Shown here: one piece after another, positions 15,466 through 24,809 of the stretch
How the letters are laid out: every line of letters begins with the position of its first letter
How positions within the stretch are numbered: the first letter of the stretch is position 1
NCBI GenBank assembly: GCA_964352405.1
Contig: CAYGRY010000029.1
Location: 1 to 31,643, forward strand
Direction of reading: 5' to 3'
From: UBA4207 sp964352405
GTDB lineage: Bacteria; Bdellovibrionota; Bacteriovoracia; Bacteriovoracales; Bacteriovoracaceae
DNA: 31,643 bases
Notes under the pieces: model-generated
The model's database searches: none
What the model was told of the DNA's origin: nothing
What the model saw: the letters and a program-made list of their open reading frames with translations, nothing else
Translations under genes and position numbers: made by a program

Positions 15466-16460
15466 AGAACGTAATTATAATTAAGTGCGCCGCTATCTTC
15501 TTGAACAGCATTGAAAGGGTCTTTAGATATTAAAAGACATCCATCAAGATCATAAAAATCGACATTATTTGCAATATTCATAGCACTGCTTATACCTAGA
15601 CTTGTTTCGACCATACAACCAAGCATCGTTTTTAAGCCCAGTTCACGAGCGGTTCTCAGCTGCTTGAGACCACGCATATAACCACCAGCTTTCATCAATT
15701 TAACATTTACCCCATCAAATAAATCCTTAAACTCTGGAGTCACTTCACCACTAGTCAAAGATTCATCGGCAAAAATGAGAAAGCCTGATTTACCTTTAAT
15801 CTCACGGTACATTTCAAAGTTTCTAGCAGCAAAAGGTTGTTCAATAAATTGAATAGGAGCATCTTTTAATTCATGCGTTAACTTTAAAAAAGCTGCCGGC
15901 TCTTCATAGGCTTCATTGGCATCAAGCCTTAAAGGTCCTTGATAATACTTTTGAACCTCACGAACAATATCTAATCCGCCTTCACTTCCAAGTTTAATTT
16001 TTAAAGCAGCAAAGCGAGACAGCTGATGCTCAGTAATAAAACTCTGTATTTTTGACGGATCCATGATGGGCAGAGAAAACGATGTGTGAATACCGTGAAC
16101 CTGAGGAACACAGAGAAGTTGATGAATCGTTCGATCCGACATATGAGCATTAAGATGGGCCATGGCGGATTCAAGTCCAAAACTTAGTGAACTAGAAAGC
16201 TCTAGCTCACTGACTAAAGCGATGAGCTTCTCTAATGAAGAAATCTCTTCTGCGCCGTGGTCTAAAAATGTTTGAAACTGCTCTTCGATAAGATTTTCCG
16301 ACTCGTTATATCGGACATTAAAGGCAACTTCGCCTTGTCCTTTGCTTCCATCACACTCGACAGTGACGATAAAGTTCGTTTTAGACAATGAAGTATTTCG
16401 GGCTATCTTCCAAGGAAACTTCAAAGGCAAATCAATTTTTTCAAGTGACCATTCTAGCAT
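15462..16460 (-). CDS. Dipeptide epimerase-like enolase superfamily enzyme
   Basis: 332 residues of the muconate-lactonising/mandelate racemase branch. Catalytic KxK is K154-I-K156. The Mg2+ ligands are D180 (LDANEAY), E207 (FIEQPF) and D232 (ADESL). The second base is K254 in VNVKLMKAGG. GCMVETS (281-287) and DLDG (304-307) complete the set; the DxD motif is characteristic of dipeptide epimerases, so L-Ala-D/L-Glu epimerase in murein peptide recycling is the best guess. O-succinylbenzoate synthase (menaquinone) is the alternative, made less likely by DxD. Starts divergent from the J-domain gene. Confidence 0.85.
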   Translation of the reverse strand: MLEWSLEKIDLPLKFPWKIARNTSLSKTNFIVTVECDGSKGQGEVAFNVRYNESENLIEEQFQTFLDHGAEEISSLEKLIALVSELELSSSLSFGLESAMAHLNAHMSDRTIHQLLCVPQVHGIHTSFSLPIMDPSKIQSFITEHQLSRFAALKIKLGSEGGLDIVREVQKYYQGPLRLDANEAYEEPAAFLKLTHELKDAPIQFIEQPFAARNFEMYREIKGKSGFLIFADESLTSGEVTPEFKDLFDGVNVKLMKAGGYMRGLKQLRTARELGLKTMLGCMVETSLGISSAMNIANNVDFYDLDGCLLISKDPFNAVQEDSGALNYNYVL

Positions 16461-16524
16461 CCTATGATCATGCCATACTTCCTGCTAAAATGAATAGAAT
16501 TTAGAAAATAATTTGTAGGTGTTC

Positions 16525-17643
16525 GTGAATATTGATCTTGCCATAAAAGCTTTGGCCATCATTGGGGTAATGTATATCATTGCCAAGATTGCAGCTCCAT
16601 TTATCAACGATTTTTTTAATCCCTATAAATCTAAAAAAACATCTCATGATCTCGATTCAATGATTAAAAGAAAAGAAGAATATCTTCGAGTAACAGGAGC
16701 TGCGGGAACAGTTGCCAGCAGTACAACAAGTTCAGTTTCTAAAACAAAAAAAGAAATGAGAAAAGCCGACTATGTCGATCTCGTCAAAAGTGAATTTTCC
16801 TACCTTTCTCAAAAACAAAATAAAACAGATCTAGATAAAGATCAAATTGTCGACCTTAAGAAAATCATGAATTTACTCGATGCTCTTCAATGGGGGCAAT
16901 CTGAGGAATTAACATCACTTCGCCGAAGGTTTGAAAAATATTTTGATTTTGCTGTTGATGAAAACGTTTTAATAAAGTCGCTTCGAAGCGCTCTCGTTAA
17001 CGCCCAACTGGTTCATGAAATTAATGAAAAGCAAAAACCTTCAGGTTATGAAGATTTTGCAGAATCAGTGATTGTTATAAGTCTTCATGAAATTATCAAG
17101 AATACATTTGCCAACATAGAACATAAAGATGCTGTAACTCTCTCAAAGCGTTGGCATACGACAGTAATCATTTTACAAAAAGCATGGATATTGTGGATTT
17201 ATGAAAAAACTAAAATTGGATCAAAAGACATTGTAGAAAAATTAGTAGAAATTAATGAGCCTCTAAGCGCCACTGATATCATGAGTCTCTTTGGGTTTGG
17301 CATTGACAGCCTACCATGGAAAGCCATTTTAAATGAATCGGATAAGACTAGAAAAACAAGTGATGTCATTGATTCCATCAAAGAAGAGCTTGCGACAATA
17401 AAGGCTATCAATAAATTGCCTGACAGTGAAAGTTTAAACCAAAAGATTGCCTTAGACCTTCTTGGGTTTGAAGCAATTCCAGCTCCAGGAATCCTCTCAA
17501 GAAGATATAAAAGACTAGCTCGCATTATGCATCCAGACAGAATTGCTTCAAAAGGTTTTCCAAGTGAAGTCATGCAACAGGTAAATGACAACTTTAGAAC
17601 GATTAAAGCAGCCTATGAACTTTTAAAAGCCGATCAGGAATAA
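16525..17643 (+). CDS. Membrane-anchored J-domain (DnaJ-like) protein
   Basis: 372 residues from GTG 16525, with AGG 5 bases upstream; a GTG at 16519 lacks a Shine-Dalgarno. One N-terminal membrane segment (about residues 6-30, LAIKALAIIGVMYIIAKIAAPFI cut into two short halves) is followed by a basic linker and a long helical region. The C-terminal 65 residues form a J domain: LLGFEAIPAPG, RRYKRLARIMHPDRIAS with the HPD tripeptide that stimulates DnaK, and NDNFRTIKAAYELLK. The order (TM, helical middle, C-terminal J) resembles DjlA, a membrane co-chaperone, though no TerB-like domain was confirmed. Only 3 bases separate it from the next gene. Confidence 0.82.
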   Translation: MNIDLAIKALAIIGVMYIIAKIAAPFINDFFNPYKSKKTSHDLDSMIKRKEEYLRVTGAAGTVASSTTSSVSKTKKEMRKADYVDLVKSEFSYLSQKQNKTDLDKDQIVDLKKIMNLLDALQWGQSEELTSLRRRFEKYFDFAVDENVLIKSLRSALVNAQLVHEINEKQKPSGYEDFAESVIVISLHEIIKNTFANIEHKDAVTLSKRWHTTVIILQKAWILWIYEKTKIGSKDIVEKLVEINEPLSATDIMSLFGFGIDSLPWKAILNESDKTRKTSDVIDSIKEELATIKAINKLPDSESLNQKIALDLLGFEAIPAPGILSRRYKRLARIMHPDRIASKGFPSEVMQQVNDNFRTIKAAYELLKADQE

Positions 17644-17646
17644 AAC

Positions 17647-19296
17647 ATGGTAATGAAAAAAGGTGAAGGAACGTTAAAAGAGCTTGAATCACTTCTCGTT
17701 CAAATCGTAAGTGAGACCAACGGGATATCACTTTCTGATACTTTAGAACTGCTTGCCCATTCGCTAGTGCTTAAAAAGAGTACTGCCCATGGAAAGCTTA
17801 TTCAAGAATTCCAGCGTCTTCTTTCAGGATTTCAACAAGACGAAGTCGATATCGATACTCTATTGGGTCATCCTGTCAGTCATGCTTTTGCCAACTTCTT
17901 TAAACGCTTTCCTCTTACCTACCATGAAGAACATATCCATTTGACAGGTTCACTTACAGCGGAGTTTATCTGGCCAAGACTAAAAGTCCTCTTAGAAGGA
18001 AAACATGGAAAGGTCTATGAGGATAAAATTAAAGCGGTCTATGGAGACAAGTCTGTTCCAATAACTTGCGAAGAAGATGTTGATAACCTGATTCGATTGA
18101 AAGAGGGTGAACTCTTTAAAACATATCTTAAAATTTTATATCTTCCAAAACTTATTCTTAATTCAAAACAAGCTCATATTGATGCTGCTTACCATATGGC
18201 AAGTGAGCTTTATCATAAATATAACGTAGGAATGATAAGACTCAAGTTCACTTTGTCGCGAGCAAATCAAATGGACTCTGAGCAAATCCCTGGGCTTGAA
18301 GATGTCTCAGAAGAAGATGTTGTATTAGGTCTAAACGAAGGGTTTAAAAAGTTTAAGAATGAATACCCATTTTTCAATTATGTTTTATCTCCAAGTTTTA
18401 GAAAAGAATTAGATTTCTTTGATTCATTAAACTTTAAAACGAAGCGGGAACATTTTGATCAGCAAGTTGATACTATTTTACATCTTTTAGAAAAGTTTCC
18501 AGAGCTTAAAGGTGTTTTAAATGAAGTCGATACAGTTGGTGATGAAAAAGAACTTTATAGGAAAATTCATTTTAGTGAAATGAGATCGGGCTTAAGAAGA
18601 CTTCAATATAACGGCTTTAGGATTCGATCTCACCACGGCGAAACATGGAGAATACTTAGAAAAGGAGTTCAATCGGTCGATAATGCTATGAATATTTGGC
18701 ATATTGATACGTTAGAACATGGATTATCTTTAGGAATAAATCCTAATTTCTATTTTCATAGACTCTATCAACGAGTCATGGAGATGAATAAAGCAAAACA
18801 CCCTATTCTAGTGGGAACCCAGGAATACGAAGAATTAGATGATATGGCTTGGCATGATGCCTCAGTCAAAGAAAAGCTTTTTAATGGAACTCCTCTTGAA
18901 GATTCTGAAGAAACATCATTTATTAAAACAAAGTTTCACACTGCTAGAGAGATTGAGCATTATCAACATGACGTTTTAAATAGAATGATTAACAAGCAAG
19001 TCTCATTAATTGCTCTTCCATCTTCGAACCTAAAACTAACCGGAATGTTCCCAGACTATAAGGATCATCCTTTTTCATGGTGGGAGAAAAAAGGCGTAAA
19101 GCTTGGAGTCGGTACTGATAATTACGTCACTTTATCTACTAACTATCTTCAAGAAATGCTTTTACTTCTCTTCTCAGATCCAGAGAATTTAAAAATCACA
19201 AAACTGCTTATGGTTACGACTAAAGAAAATAGAAGACCTTATATCAGTGCACTTCTGTGGGATATGAGAAAAAAATCTATTCAATCGATAAGCTGA
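17647..19296 (+). CDS. Divergent adenosine-deaminase-fold hydrolase
   Basis: 549 residues, much longer than usual (330-350). The metal and catalytic motifs of adenosine/AMP deaminases appear in order: HIHLTGS (His96, His98), RSHHGET (His329, Glu332), DTLEHGLSL (His358), LPSSNLKLTG (457-466) and GVGTDNYV (Asp491). The usual DDP of the last motif is DNY here, so the second Asp is lost. An extra helical domain of about 90 residues precedes the barrel and about 100 residues are inserted before the HxGE motif. Hydrolytic deamination of a purine is likely but the substrate may differ. AGGA precedes the ATG; closely coupled to the J-domain gene. Ends in a 16-base convergent overlap. Confidence 0.82.
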   Translation: MVMKKGEGTLKELESLLVQIVSETNGISLSDTLELLAHSLVLKKSTAHGKLIQEFQRLLSGFQQDEVDIDTLLGHPVSHAFANFFKRFPLTYHEEHIHLTGSLTAEFIWPRLKVLLEGKHGKVYEDKIKAVYGDKSVPITCEEDVDNLIRLKEGELFKTYLKILYLPKLILNSKQAHIDAAYHMASELYHKYNVGMIRLKFTLSRANQMDSEQIPGLEDVSEEDVVLGLNEGFKKFKNEYPFFNYVLSPSFRKELDFFDSLNFKTKREHFDQQVDTILHLLEKFPELKGVLNEVDTVGDEKELYRKIHFSEMRSGLRRLQYNGFRIRSHHGETWRILRKGVQSVDNAMNIWHIDTLEHGLSLGINPNFYFHRLYQRVMEMNKAKHPILVGTQEYEELDDMAWHDASVKEKLFNGTPLEDSEETSFIKTKFHTAREIEHYQHDVLNRMINKQVSLIALPSSNLKLTGMFPDYKDHPFSWWEKKGVKLGVGTDNYVTLSTNYLQEMLLLLFSDPENLKITKLLMVTTKENRRPYISALLWDMRKKSIQSIS

Positions 19297-20252
19297 ACTA
19301 TTTTTTGCTTAACTTGGCTTGGCGAAATATCAACCATACACTTTTGCCAAGTCGCTTGAACACACTTACCTCTTCCATCCTTAGAACACGGCTTGCAATC
19401 GAGTGTCTTCTCCATCACAACAGAGGACTCAAAACTTGGGTAACCAAAGGCGGTTGGTCCAATTAAGGCAATGACCGGAATTTCTTGAATATCAGCGACA
19501 TGAAGTAAGCCAGTATCAGCTGAGACAACAAGTTTAGATATAGAAATAATGTAGCAACTTTCTACCAGTGACAAAGTTCCAGCCAAGTTTTCACAGTGAT
19601 CAGAAACGGCTGCAAGTTCACTACAAAAATCATCCTCAGGACCACCTAAGATCAGCATAGGGCCATTCAAAGATTGAATTAAGCTCTTCCAATGCTCAAG
19701 CGGCCAGCGCTTCATTTCCCATGCCGCCGATGGAACCAAGCATATCCTATCTTTAAACTGATCTAAGATTTTTCGACGTTCTTCGACAATCAAATGATCA
19801 AATTTAAAACGCTGCGATCTTGGCTTGACGTTCACAGGCCCACAATAAGAAATCATCCCTTTGTATGGTGTGGGAAGAATTGATCGCTTTTTTAATTTAA
19901 AAAATAGAAACCTCTTTAAGCGTTCCTTCTGCCTTACATGAACTCTAGTTGACGTAAAAAAACTAACAATAAATCGGACAATCTTTGATCTTGGGTTCTC
20001 ATGTGCATCATAGATAAAATGGTAATCATTTTTACGTAATTGAATCGCTAGTTTAATTAAGCCTAATAAACCTAAGTTTTTATCAAAGGAAATGACCTTA
20101 GTGATATCCGGATGAAGAGGAGGCAGCGCAGCAAACTGAGACTTCGTTAAAAAGTGAATATCATAGTCTTGCGCCAGATCCGACACACAAGCAAGACTTT
20201 GGATAATATCACCAAAGCTTGAAAATCTTATGATTAAGGCTTTTTGCTTCAT
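19281..20252 (-). CDS. GT9 family (heptosyltransferase-like) glycosyltransferase
   Basis: 323 residues from ATG 20252; a longer frame to 20300 adds a non-homologous stretch and runs into the promoter side of pilT. GT9 features: N-terminal ALIIRFSSFGDIIQSLACV, ICLVPSAAWEMKRWPLEHW for nucleotide-sugar binding, LILGGPEDD, NLAGTLSLVESCYIIS, VVSADTGLLHVAD (the D-T-G-x-x-H motif) and LIGPTAFGYP. The C-terminal CKPCSKDGRGKC..C cluster is common in this family. Such enzymes add heptose or related sugars to the LPS inner core. Shares 16 bases with the end of the deaminase-like gene. Confidence 0.9.
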   Translation of the reverse strand: MKQKALIIRFSSFGDIIQSLACVSDLAQDYDIHFLTKSQFAALPPLHPDITKVISFDKNLGLLGLIKLAIQLRKNDYHFIYDAHENPRSKIVRFIVSFFTSTRVHVRQKERLKRFLFFKLKKRSILPTPYKGMISYCGPVNVKPRSQRFKFDHLIVEERRKILDQFKDRICLVPSAAWEMKRWPLEHWKSLIQSLNGPMLILGGPEDDFCSELAAVSDHCENLAGTLSLVESCYIISISKLVVSADTGLLHVADIQEIPVIALIGPTAFGYPSFESSVVMEKTLDCKPCSKDGRGKCVQATWQKCMVDISPSQVKQKIVQLID

Positions 20253-20314
20253 TGAAATACAATAACCTATTCTATTCAGTTGAAGAAGCGCCTTGCGCAT
20301 GGAAAAATATCTTT

Positions 20315-21403
20315 ATGGGATTTAGTAAACAAAACCTTCAAAGCTTAGTTCAAGTTGCTGTCGATAATGGTGCCAGTGACGTTCATATAAGAATGGGGGA
20401 AGCTCCTGCCTTTAGAATACGTGGTGAACTTATTCCAGTACAAACAAAAGCTTTTGCTCAAGACGATATCCTTGATCTTTTAGGTATCCTGTTAAATGAA
20501 AATCTCACTGCTGAACATAGAGAAAAACTAGCTGAAACAGATGGATCTTATGAAATTGAAAATCTGTGCCGCTTAAGATTCAATTCTTTTCGCTTTAGTG
20601 GCAAAACGGGAATTGTTCTAAGAATTGTAAGCATGAAAATACCAAGTATTGCAGAACTTGGTCTTCCCGCTGTTATCAAAAGTATTGCAAACCGCCGACG
20701 TGGTCTAGTCTTAGTCACTGGGGCTACTGGTTCTGGTAAAAGTACGACACTTGCTTCAATGATTGATCATATCAATGAGACTCGTGGCTGCCATATTGTT
20801 ACGATTGAAGATCCTGTTGAATATCTTCATCCCCAAAAAAAATCTAAGATAAGCCAACGTGAAGTCGGACGAGACACTGTCGATTTTAATTCCGCTTTAA
20901 GATCTGCTCTACGCCAAGACCCAGATGTGATTTTGATCGGAGAAATGAGAGATCCAGAGACCGTTGCCATTGCACTTAAAGCTGCTGAAACAGGTCATAC
21001 GGTTTTCTCTACAGTTCATACAACTGATGCTATCAGTACTATCGGTAGGATCATTTCGATGTTTCCACCTGAAGAGCAAGACGAAGTTAGAAAAAGATTG
21101 TCAGAAAACTTAACGGCCATCGTTAGCCAAAGAATGCTTAAGGCTATTAATAAAAAGAAAGTTGTAATTGCCCAAGAGATTATGATCAATAATCAAGGGG
21201 TGAAAGAATGTATTATGGGCAAAGAGCCACTTGCTCGAATTAATACAATTATTGCTCAAGGTAGAACTCCTAATGGAGAAGGTTCACAGACCTTTGATCA
21301 ACACATCATAAATCTGTACGAACGTGGAGTCATATCTAAAGAGACGGCCTTGTCTGCAGCGACATCACAAACTGATTTCATGAAAAAAATGGTTGTCGAC
21401 TAG
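20315..21403 (+). CDS. pilT: Type IV pilus retraction ATPase, PilT family
   Basis: 362 residues from ATG 20315. The frame stays open back to 20252, but PilT homology begins at MGFSKQNLQSLVQVAVDNGASDVHI. Motifs: Walker A GATGSGKST (136-144), Asp box IVTIEDPVEYLH (about 162-173), Walker B DPDVILIGEMRD (202-213) and His box GHTVFSTVHTTDA. It powers pilus retraction as a cytoplasmic hexamer. No other type IV pilus gene is in the window. The end (FMKKMVVD) lacks the usual PilT tail, so PilU is an alternative. The stop codon sits in a 4-base overlap with the convergent RDD gene. Confidence 0.95.
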   Translation: MGFSKQNLQSLVQVAVDNGASDVHIRMGEAPAFRIRGELIPVQTKAFAQDDILDLLGILLNENLTAEHREKLAETDGSYEIENLCRLRFNSFRFSGKTGIVLRIVSMKIPSIAELGLPAVIKSIANRRRGLVLVTGATGSGKSTTLASMIDHINETRGCHIVTIEDPVEYLHPQKKSKISQREVGRDTVDFNSALRSALRQDPDVILIGEMRDPETVAIALKAAETGHTVFSTVHTTDAISTIGRIISMFPPEEQDEVRKRLSENLTAIVSQRMLKAINKKKVVIAQEIMINNQGVKECIMGKEPLARINTIIAQGRTPNGEGSQTFDQHIINLYERGVISKETALSAATSQTDFMKKMVVD

Positions 21404-22086
21404 AGTTCGTCGTAAACGGTTGAGCCACAAATATAATCATGTAATGCTCTTCTGCTTGGGTTAGTAAAAATTAGCAAGACACCTACAATCGAAATGAAGC
21501 TCAGGGGTTTAACTAAGACTTCGCGAAAAAAAACAGCTTTCTTACTAATATTGCCATCTTCAAACTTGCTTCCAATACGAATGGAAACAAATTTTTTACC
21601 TAACGATTTTCTCGAAGTACACGTCGGAATAATATGAAAGAACAAAAGCAGTAAAAGAGGTAGAAGTGCTTCTAATACTATTTCCGGATAAGGTAATCCC
21701 GTCAGAATTCCAGCCGGAAGCTTTCTTTCAAGATCTTGTTGAATATAGGGAAACACAATCATCCCGCCAAAAACTAATACACCTTGAAAAATTACATCAA
21801 TCAAAAATGCTTTAATTCTTCGACCTAGTGGCGCAGATTTAATCTCTGCAAACTTTTCAAGGGTATGAGATTTCTTAAAGTTTTCTAATCGTTCACGCCT
21901 TGGAACAGTTGCACCATGATCTAAAACTAATTCAGACGGGATTTCAGGTTCATCTGAGAATGCAGCTGCAATTTCCTCTAAGCTTTGCTTTTTAGCAATC
22001 CTAGCCTTGATATCAGCTTTTATATCTTGAGGTGCAACCCCACGATCTATCTTGAAATCCCAATCATCGTCTTTTTTATCACTCAT
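21400..22086 (-). CDS. RDD family membrane protein
   Basis: 228 residues. A hydrophilic N-terminal 80 residues, acidic then basic, precedes the RDD domain, which begins APLGRRIKAFLIDVIFQG (Arg and Asp in the first helix), continues with a second helix pair, TSRKSLGKKFVSIRI and a third hydrophobic segment, and ends RRALHDYICGSTVYD. RDD proteins are small inner-membrane proteins; some have been linked to ion or small-molecule transport. Third gene of a tight minus-strand set with prc and the 74-residue protein. Confidence 0.88.
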   Translation of the reverse strand: MSDKKDDDWDFKIDRGVAPQDIKADIKARIAKKQSLEEIAAAFSDEPEIPSELVLDHGATVPRRERLENFKKSHTLEKFAEIKSAPLGRRIKAFLIDVIFQGVLVFGGMIVFPYIQQDLERKLPAGILTGLPYPEIVLEALLPLLLLLFFHIIPTCTSRKSLGKKFVSIRIGSKFEDGNISKKAVFFREVLVKPLSFISIVGVLLIFTNPSRRALHDYICGSTVYDEL

Positions 22087-22095
22087 TTATAATTC

Positions 22096-22320
22096 CTAAT
22101 AATCCTTAATCTTACTAAGAACACTATCAAGTTCTTTTTTTGCGATATCGCATCTCTTCATCCACTCATCGTGACTTAAACTTGAGTCAGTATTCATGAG
22201 AAGTTGACCTAGAGTTTTTGACTTGGCATTAAACTCACGAAGAAGAGAGGCTGCCAAAACCTCATCTTCGATATCTTCTAACTTATTTAATAATTCTTCG
22301 ATTTCACTATTATCAAACAT
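22096..22320 (-). CDS. Small acidic helical protein
   Basis: 74 residues, all predicted helix (MFDNSEIEELLNKLEDIEDEVL...WMKRCDIAKKELDSVLSKIKDY), no export signal. It starts 7 bases after the prc stop and ends 9 bases before the RDD gene, so it is almost certainly translated as part of that operon. No family recognised. Confidence 0.7.
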   Translation of the reverse strand: MFDNSEIEELLNKLEDIEDEVLAASLLREFNAKSKTLGQLLMNTDSSLSHDEWMKRCDIAKKELDSVLSKIKDY

Positions 22321-22327
22321 TTGGCTA

Positions 22328-24514
22328 TCACTTTGACATCATACTAAGAGAACTCTTAGAAACAGCATTAGTTAGATCTTCAGATATATAGAGAGCTTCT
22401 TCAAGAATCGCATCTTTTTGAAGCACTTCAATCCACTCATCGCCTCTTTGCTTAAGATCTTCTTTCCACTGTTTCTCATCACCTGGCTTAATCGCTTGAT
22501 GAGACTTAATCGACGCTTCAAAAGCTGAGATTTTAATGTCTTTATTTGCTTCGTCGTACTTGAATTTTTTAGCTAACACATCATTCTTCTTGTCTTGTTC
22601 TAAAACTTTTTCCATTTTTAATGATGTTGTTGTTTCTTTATTTTTCTTTTCAAGAACTTTTGCATATTCAAGCATTGCATTAAGGCGATCATTCTTTTTA
22701 GTACGTTCAATGCTTAGCTTTTTAAGGTTTGGAATATCTGTCTTGAATTTATCCCATTTTTTATATGCTTGCGGGCTAATGGTGTCATATTCAAGAGCAT
22801 TTTCTAAATCTTGTTCAAGAGACTTCGTGTAGCTAAAGACATCCGGCATAACGATATCAGGACGAATACCTTTAAACTGGGTTGACTCTCCATTTACACG
22901 GTAAAACTTTTGAATTGTAACCTTTAGAGCTCCCATCTGCGGAGCAAACATCGTCAATGGTCCTTGATTCAGACTTAGAAGAACTTGTACTGTTCCTTTG
23001 CCGTGAGTCTGTTCACTACCAACAATAACAGCTCTTCCATAGTCTTGCATTGCTCCTGCCAAAATCTCAGAGGCTGAAGCACTGAACCTATTCACCAGAA
23101 CGATTAGAGGCCCATCCCATTCAACAGTAGGGTCTGTATCTTCTAAAACCGAGACATCATTTTCATGATCTCTCACTTGAACGATTGGACCTTTTTCAAT
23201 AAATAATCCACTCATCTGACGAGCATCTTCAAGTGCCCCGCCACCATTATCTCTAAGATCGAGAATGATTGAGTCGACTTTCTCAGCTTTTAGGCGACGA
23301 AGTTCATCTCTAACATCATTGGTACAGTTTCTATCGACATCACCGAAGTCTCTATAGAACTTAGGTAGTTTGATATAACCTACTTTGCCTTTAAGTTTCG
23401 GATGCTCGATGACTGATGATCTGGCGTAAGAAGCATCAATTTGAACAACATCTCTAACAATTGGAATAATTTTACGACTTCCGTCAGCCTTTCGAACCGA
23501 AAGTTTTACTTCAGTTCCTTTTTTACCACGAATATATCTAACAGCATCATCAACACTCATATCAAGAAGAGATACCGGCTCACCATCCCCTTCCGAAACA
23601 GACATGATGACATCTTCAACTTCAAGTTCTTTTTGTCTCCAAGCGGCTCCACCTGGAACGATCTTAACAACTTTAATTTGTGAGCCGTCTTCTTGAAGAA
23701 CTGCTCCAATCCCCTCGAGTTGACCAGAGATATCGATATCAAAGTCCTCTTTTCTTTTTGGTGGTAGATATGACGTATGTGGATCAAAGACTTCAGTAAT
23801 CGAATTATAGAAGCTCTCTAGAGTGTCTTCACGATCTTGTTTTTTTAACCTAGAAAAAATCTTGTCGTATTTCTCTGATGTCGTTTTATGAGCTTTAGCT
23901 AACATTTCTTTATCGGTTAGCTTCTTTTCTTCTTTCTTCTTTTTAGCTTTTTTATCGTCTTTCTTTTTATCTTTATCTTCAGCTGTATCTCTTAATGCTA
24001 AGTAATTACCCAAAACTGAATTCTTAAAAATCTTTCTCCATAACTCTTTCAGTTGCTTATCGTTTTTAGTCCATTCACGTTTCTTAGGATCCATTTCTAG
24101 ACTTTCATCATCTGAAAAATCAAAAGGCTTTTTAAAGTATTCATCTCTAAAGCCTTCAATCTGTGCAACACGCTTTTTAAGGATGGCCGCTGCTGCATTT
24201 GAGATCTCAACGTTACCACTGACCATTTCATCGTCTAGTTGTTTTCTATATTTTGAAAGACTATCGACATCAGTTCTGGTTAAAAATTGCTTACTGTAAT
24301 CAATCTTTTCTAAAAACTTATCAAAGGCCATTGAAGAAAGACCGTCATTAATTTTGAGCTTCTTATAATGATATGTTTCAAGAGTGTTTTTTAAAATATT
24401 TCCAACAAGCTTATCTTTTTGAGCTTCTGATATAGATTGCTTGGGTGAACTACCTTGTCCAAACGAAAGAGCGGGAACAAGAAGAAGAAATAATAGCGAT
24501 CGGGAAATAGACAT
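22328..24514 (-). CDS. prc: Tail-specific (C-terminal processing) protease, S41A
   Basis: 728 residues, in the size range of long Prc/Tsp proteases, with signal peptide MSISRSLLFLLLVPALSFG. It degrades or trims periplasmic proteins from their C-termini. An N-terminal helical domain (25-245) holds a Lys-rich insertion at about 181-198. A PDZ domain follows (about 255-345, with ISGQLEGIGAVLQ), then the S41 core VGYIKLPKFYRDF, IILDLRDNGGGALEDA, NRFSASASEILAG (nucleophile Ser480), QDYGRA (Asp491) and THGKGTVQ (Lys506). The C-terminal 170 residues are helical and charged, as in the Prc C-terminal domain. CGGAG lies 7 bases before ATG 24514. Confidence 0.95.
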   Translation of the reverse strand: MSISRSLLFLLLVPALSFGQGSSPKQSISEAQKDKLVGNILKNTLETYHYKKLKINDGLSSMAFDKFLEKIDYSKQFLTRTDVDSLSKYRKQLDDEMVSGNVEISNAAAAILKKRVAQIEGFRDEYFKKPFDFSDDESLEMDPKKREWTKNDKQLKELWRKIFKNSVLGNYLALRDTAEDKDKKKDDKKAKKKKEEKKLTDKEMLAKAHKTTSEKYDKIFSRLKKQDREDTLESFYNSITEVFDPHTSYLPPKRKEDFDIDISGQLEGIGAVLQEDGSQIKVVKIVPGGAAWRQKELEVEDVIMSVSEGDGEPVSLLDMSVDDAVRYIRGKKGTEVKLSVRKADGSRKIIPIVRDVVQIDASYARSSVIEHPKLKGKVGYIKLPKFYRDFGDVDRNCTNDVRDELRRLKAEKVDSIILDLRDNGGGALEDARQMSGLFIEKGPIVQVRDHENDVSVLEDTDPTVEWDGPLIVLVNRFSASASEILAGAMQDYGRAVIVGSEQTHGKGTVQVLLSLNQGPLTMFAPQMGALKVTIQKFYRVNGESTQFKGIRPDIVMPDVFSYTKSLEQDLENALEYDTISPQAYKKWDKFKTDIPNLKKLSIERTKKNDRLNAMLEYAKVLEKKNKETTTSLKMEKVLEQDKKNDVLAKKFKYDEANKDIKISAFEASIKSHQAIKPGDEKQWKEDLKQRGDEWIEVLQKDAILEEALYISEDLTNAVSKSSLSMMSK

Positions 24515-24609
24515 TCAGAACTCCGATAATCTGAAGGAAAGAAAATAGTGATCTTATTTTAGGCCTTGAGGGCCCAAGGTAAAAGGACCAATTTATAGAT
24601 ACTTACTGC

Positions 24610-24629
24610 CTAGTATTTTTTTTTACTAG
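24610..24629. repeat. Inverted repeat with T8 loop
   Basis: CTAGTA (24610-24615) and TACTAG (24624-24629) flank eight T residues. It lies about 200 bases upstream of the sigma-54-like element, a distance at which enhancer-binding proteins commonly bind. It may alternatively be incidental. Confidence 0.45.
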
Positions 24630-24809
24630 AGTATAACTGTCTAAGATTTAAACTGGTGTATGTTCGACACTCGATCAGGGCCAAACTAGTCTATTTATAG
24701 TTATGATTATTTCTTTAAAAGTCTCGTTAAAGAGCCTATAACCACCTGATTTTACTTCATAATATATGACTTCCACATTTTCAATTGATGTGAATTTTTT
24801 ATATGTTTT

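Noticed and set aside
20253..20314. Frames extending pilT and the GT9 gene across each other
   Set aside because: The extensions are the antisense of each other's 5' ends and add no family homology; this is the shared divergent promoter region.
23557..23787. Short overlapping frames inside prc
   Set aside because: Prc is intact throughout and the alternatives have biased, low-complexity composition.
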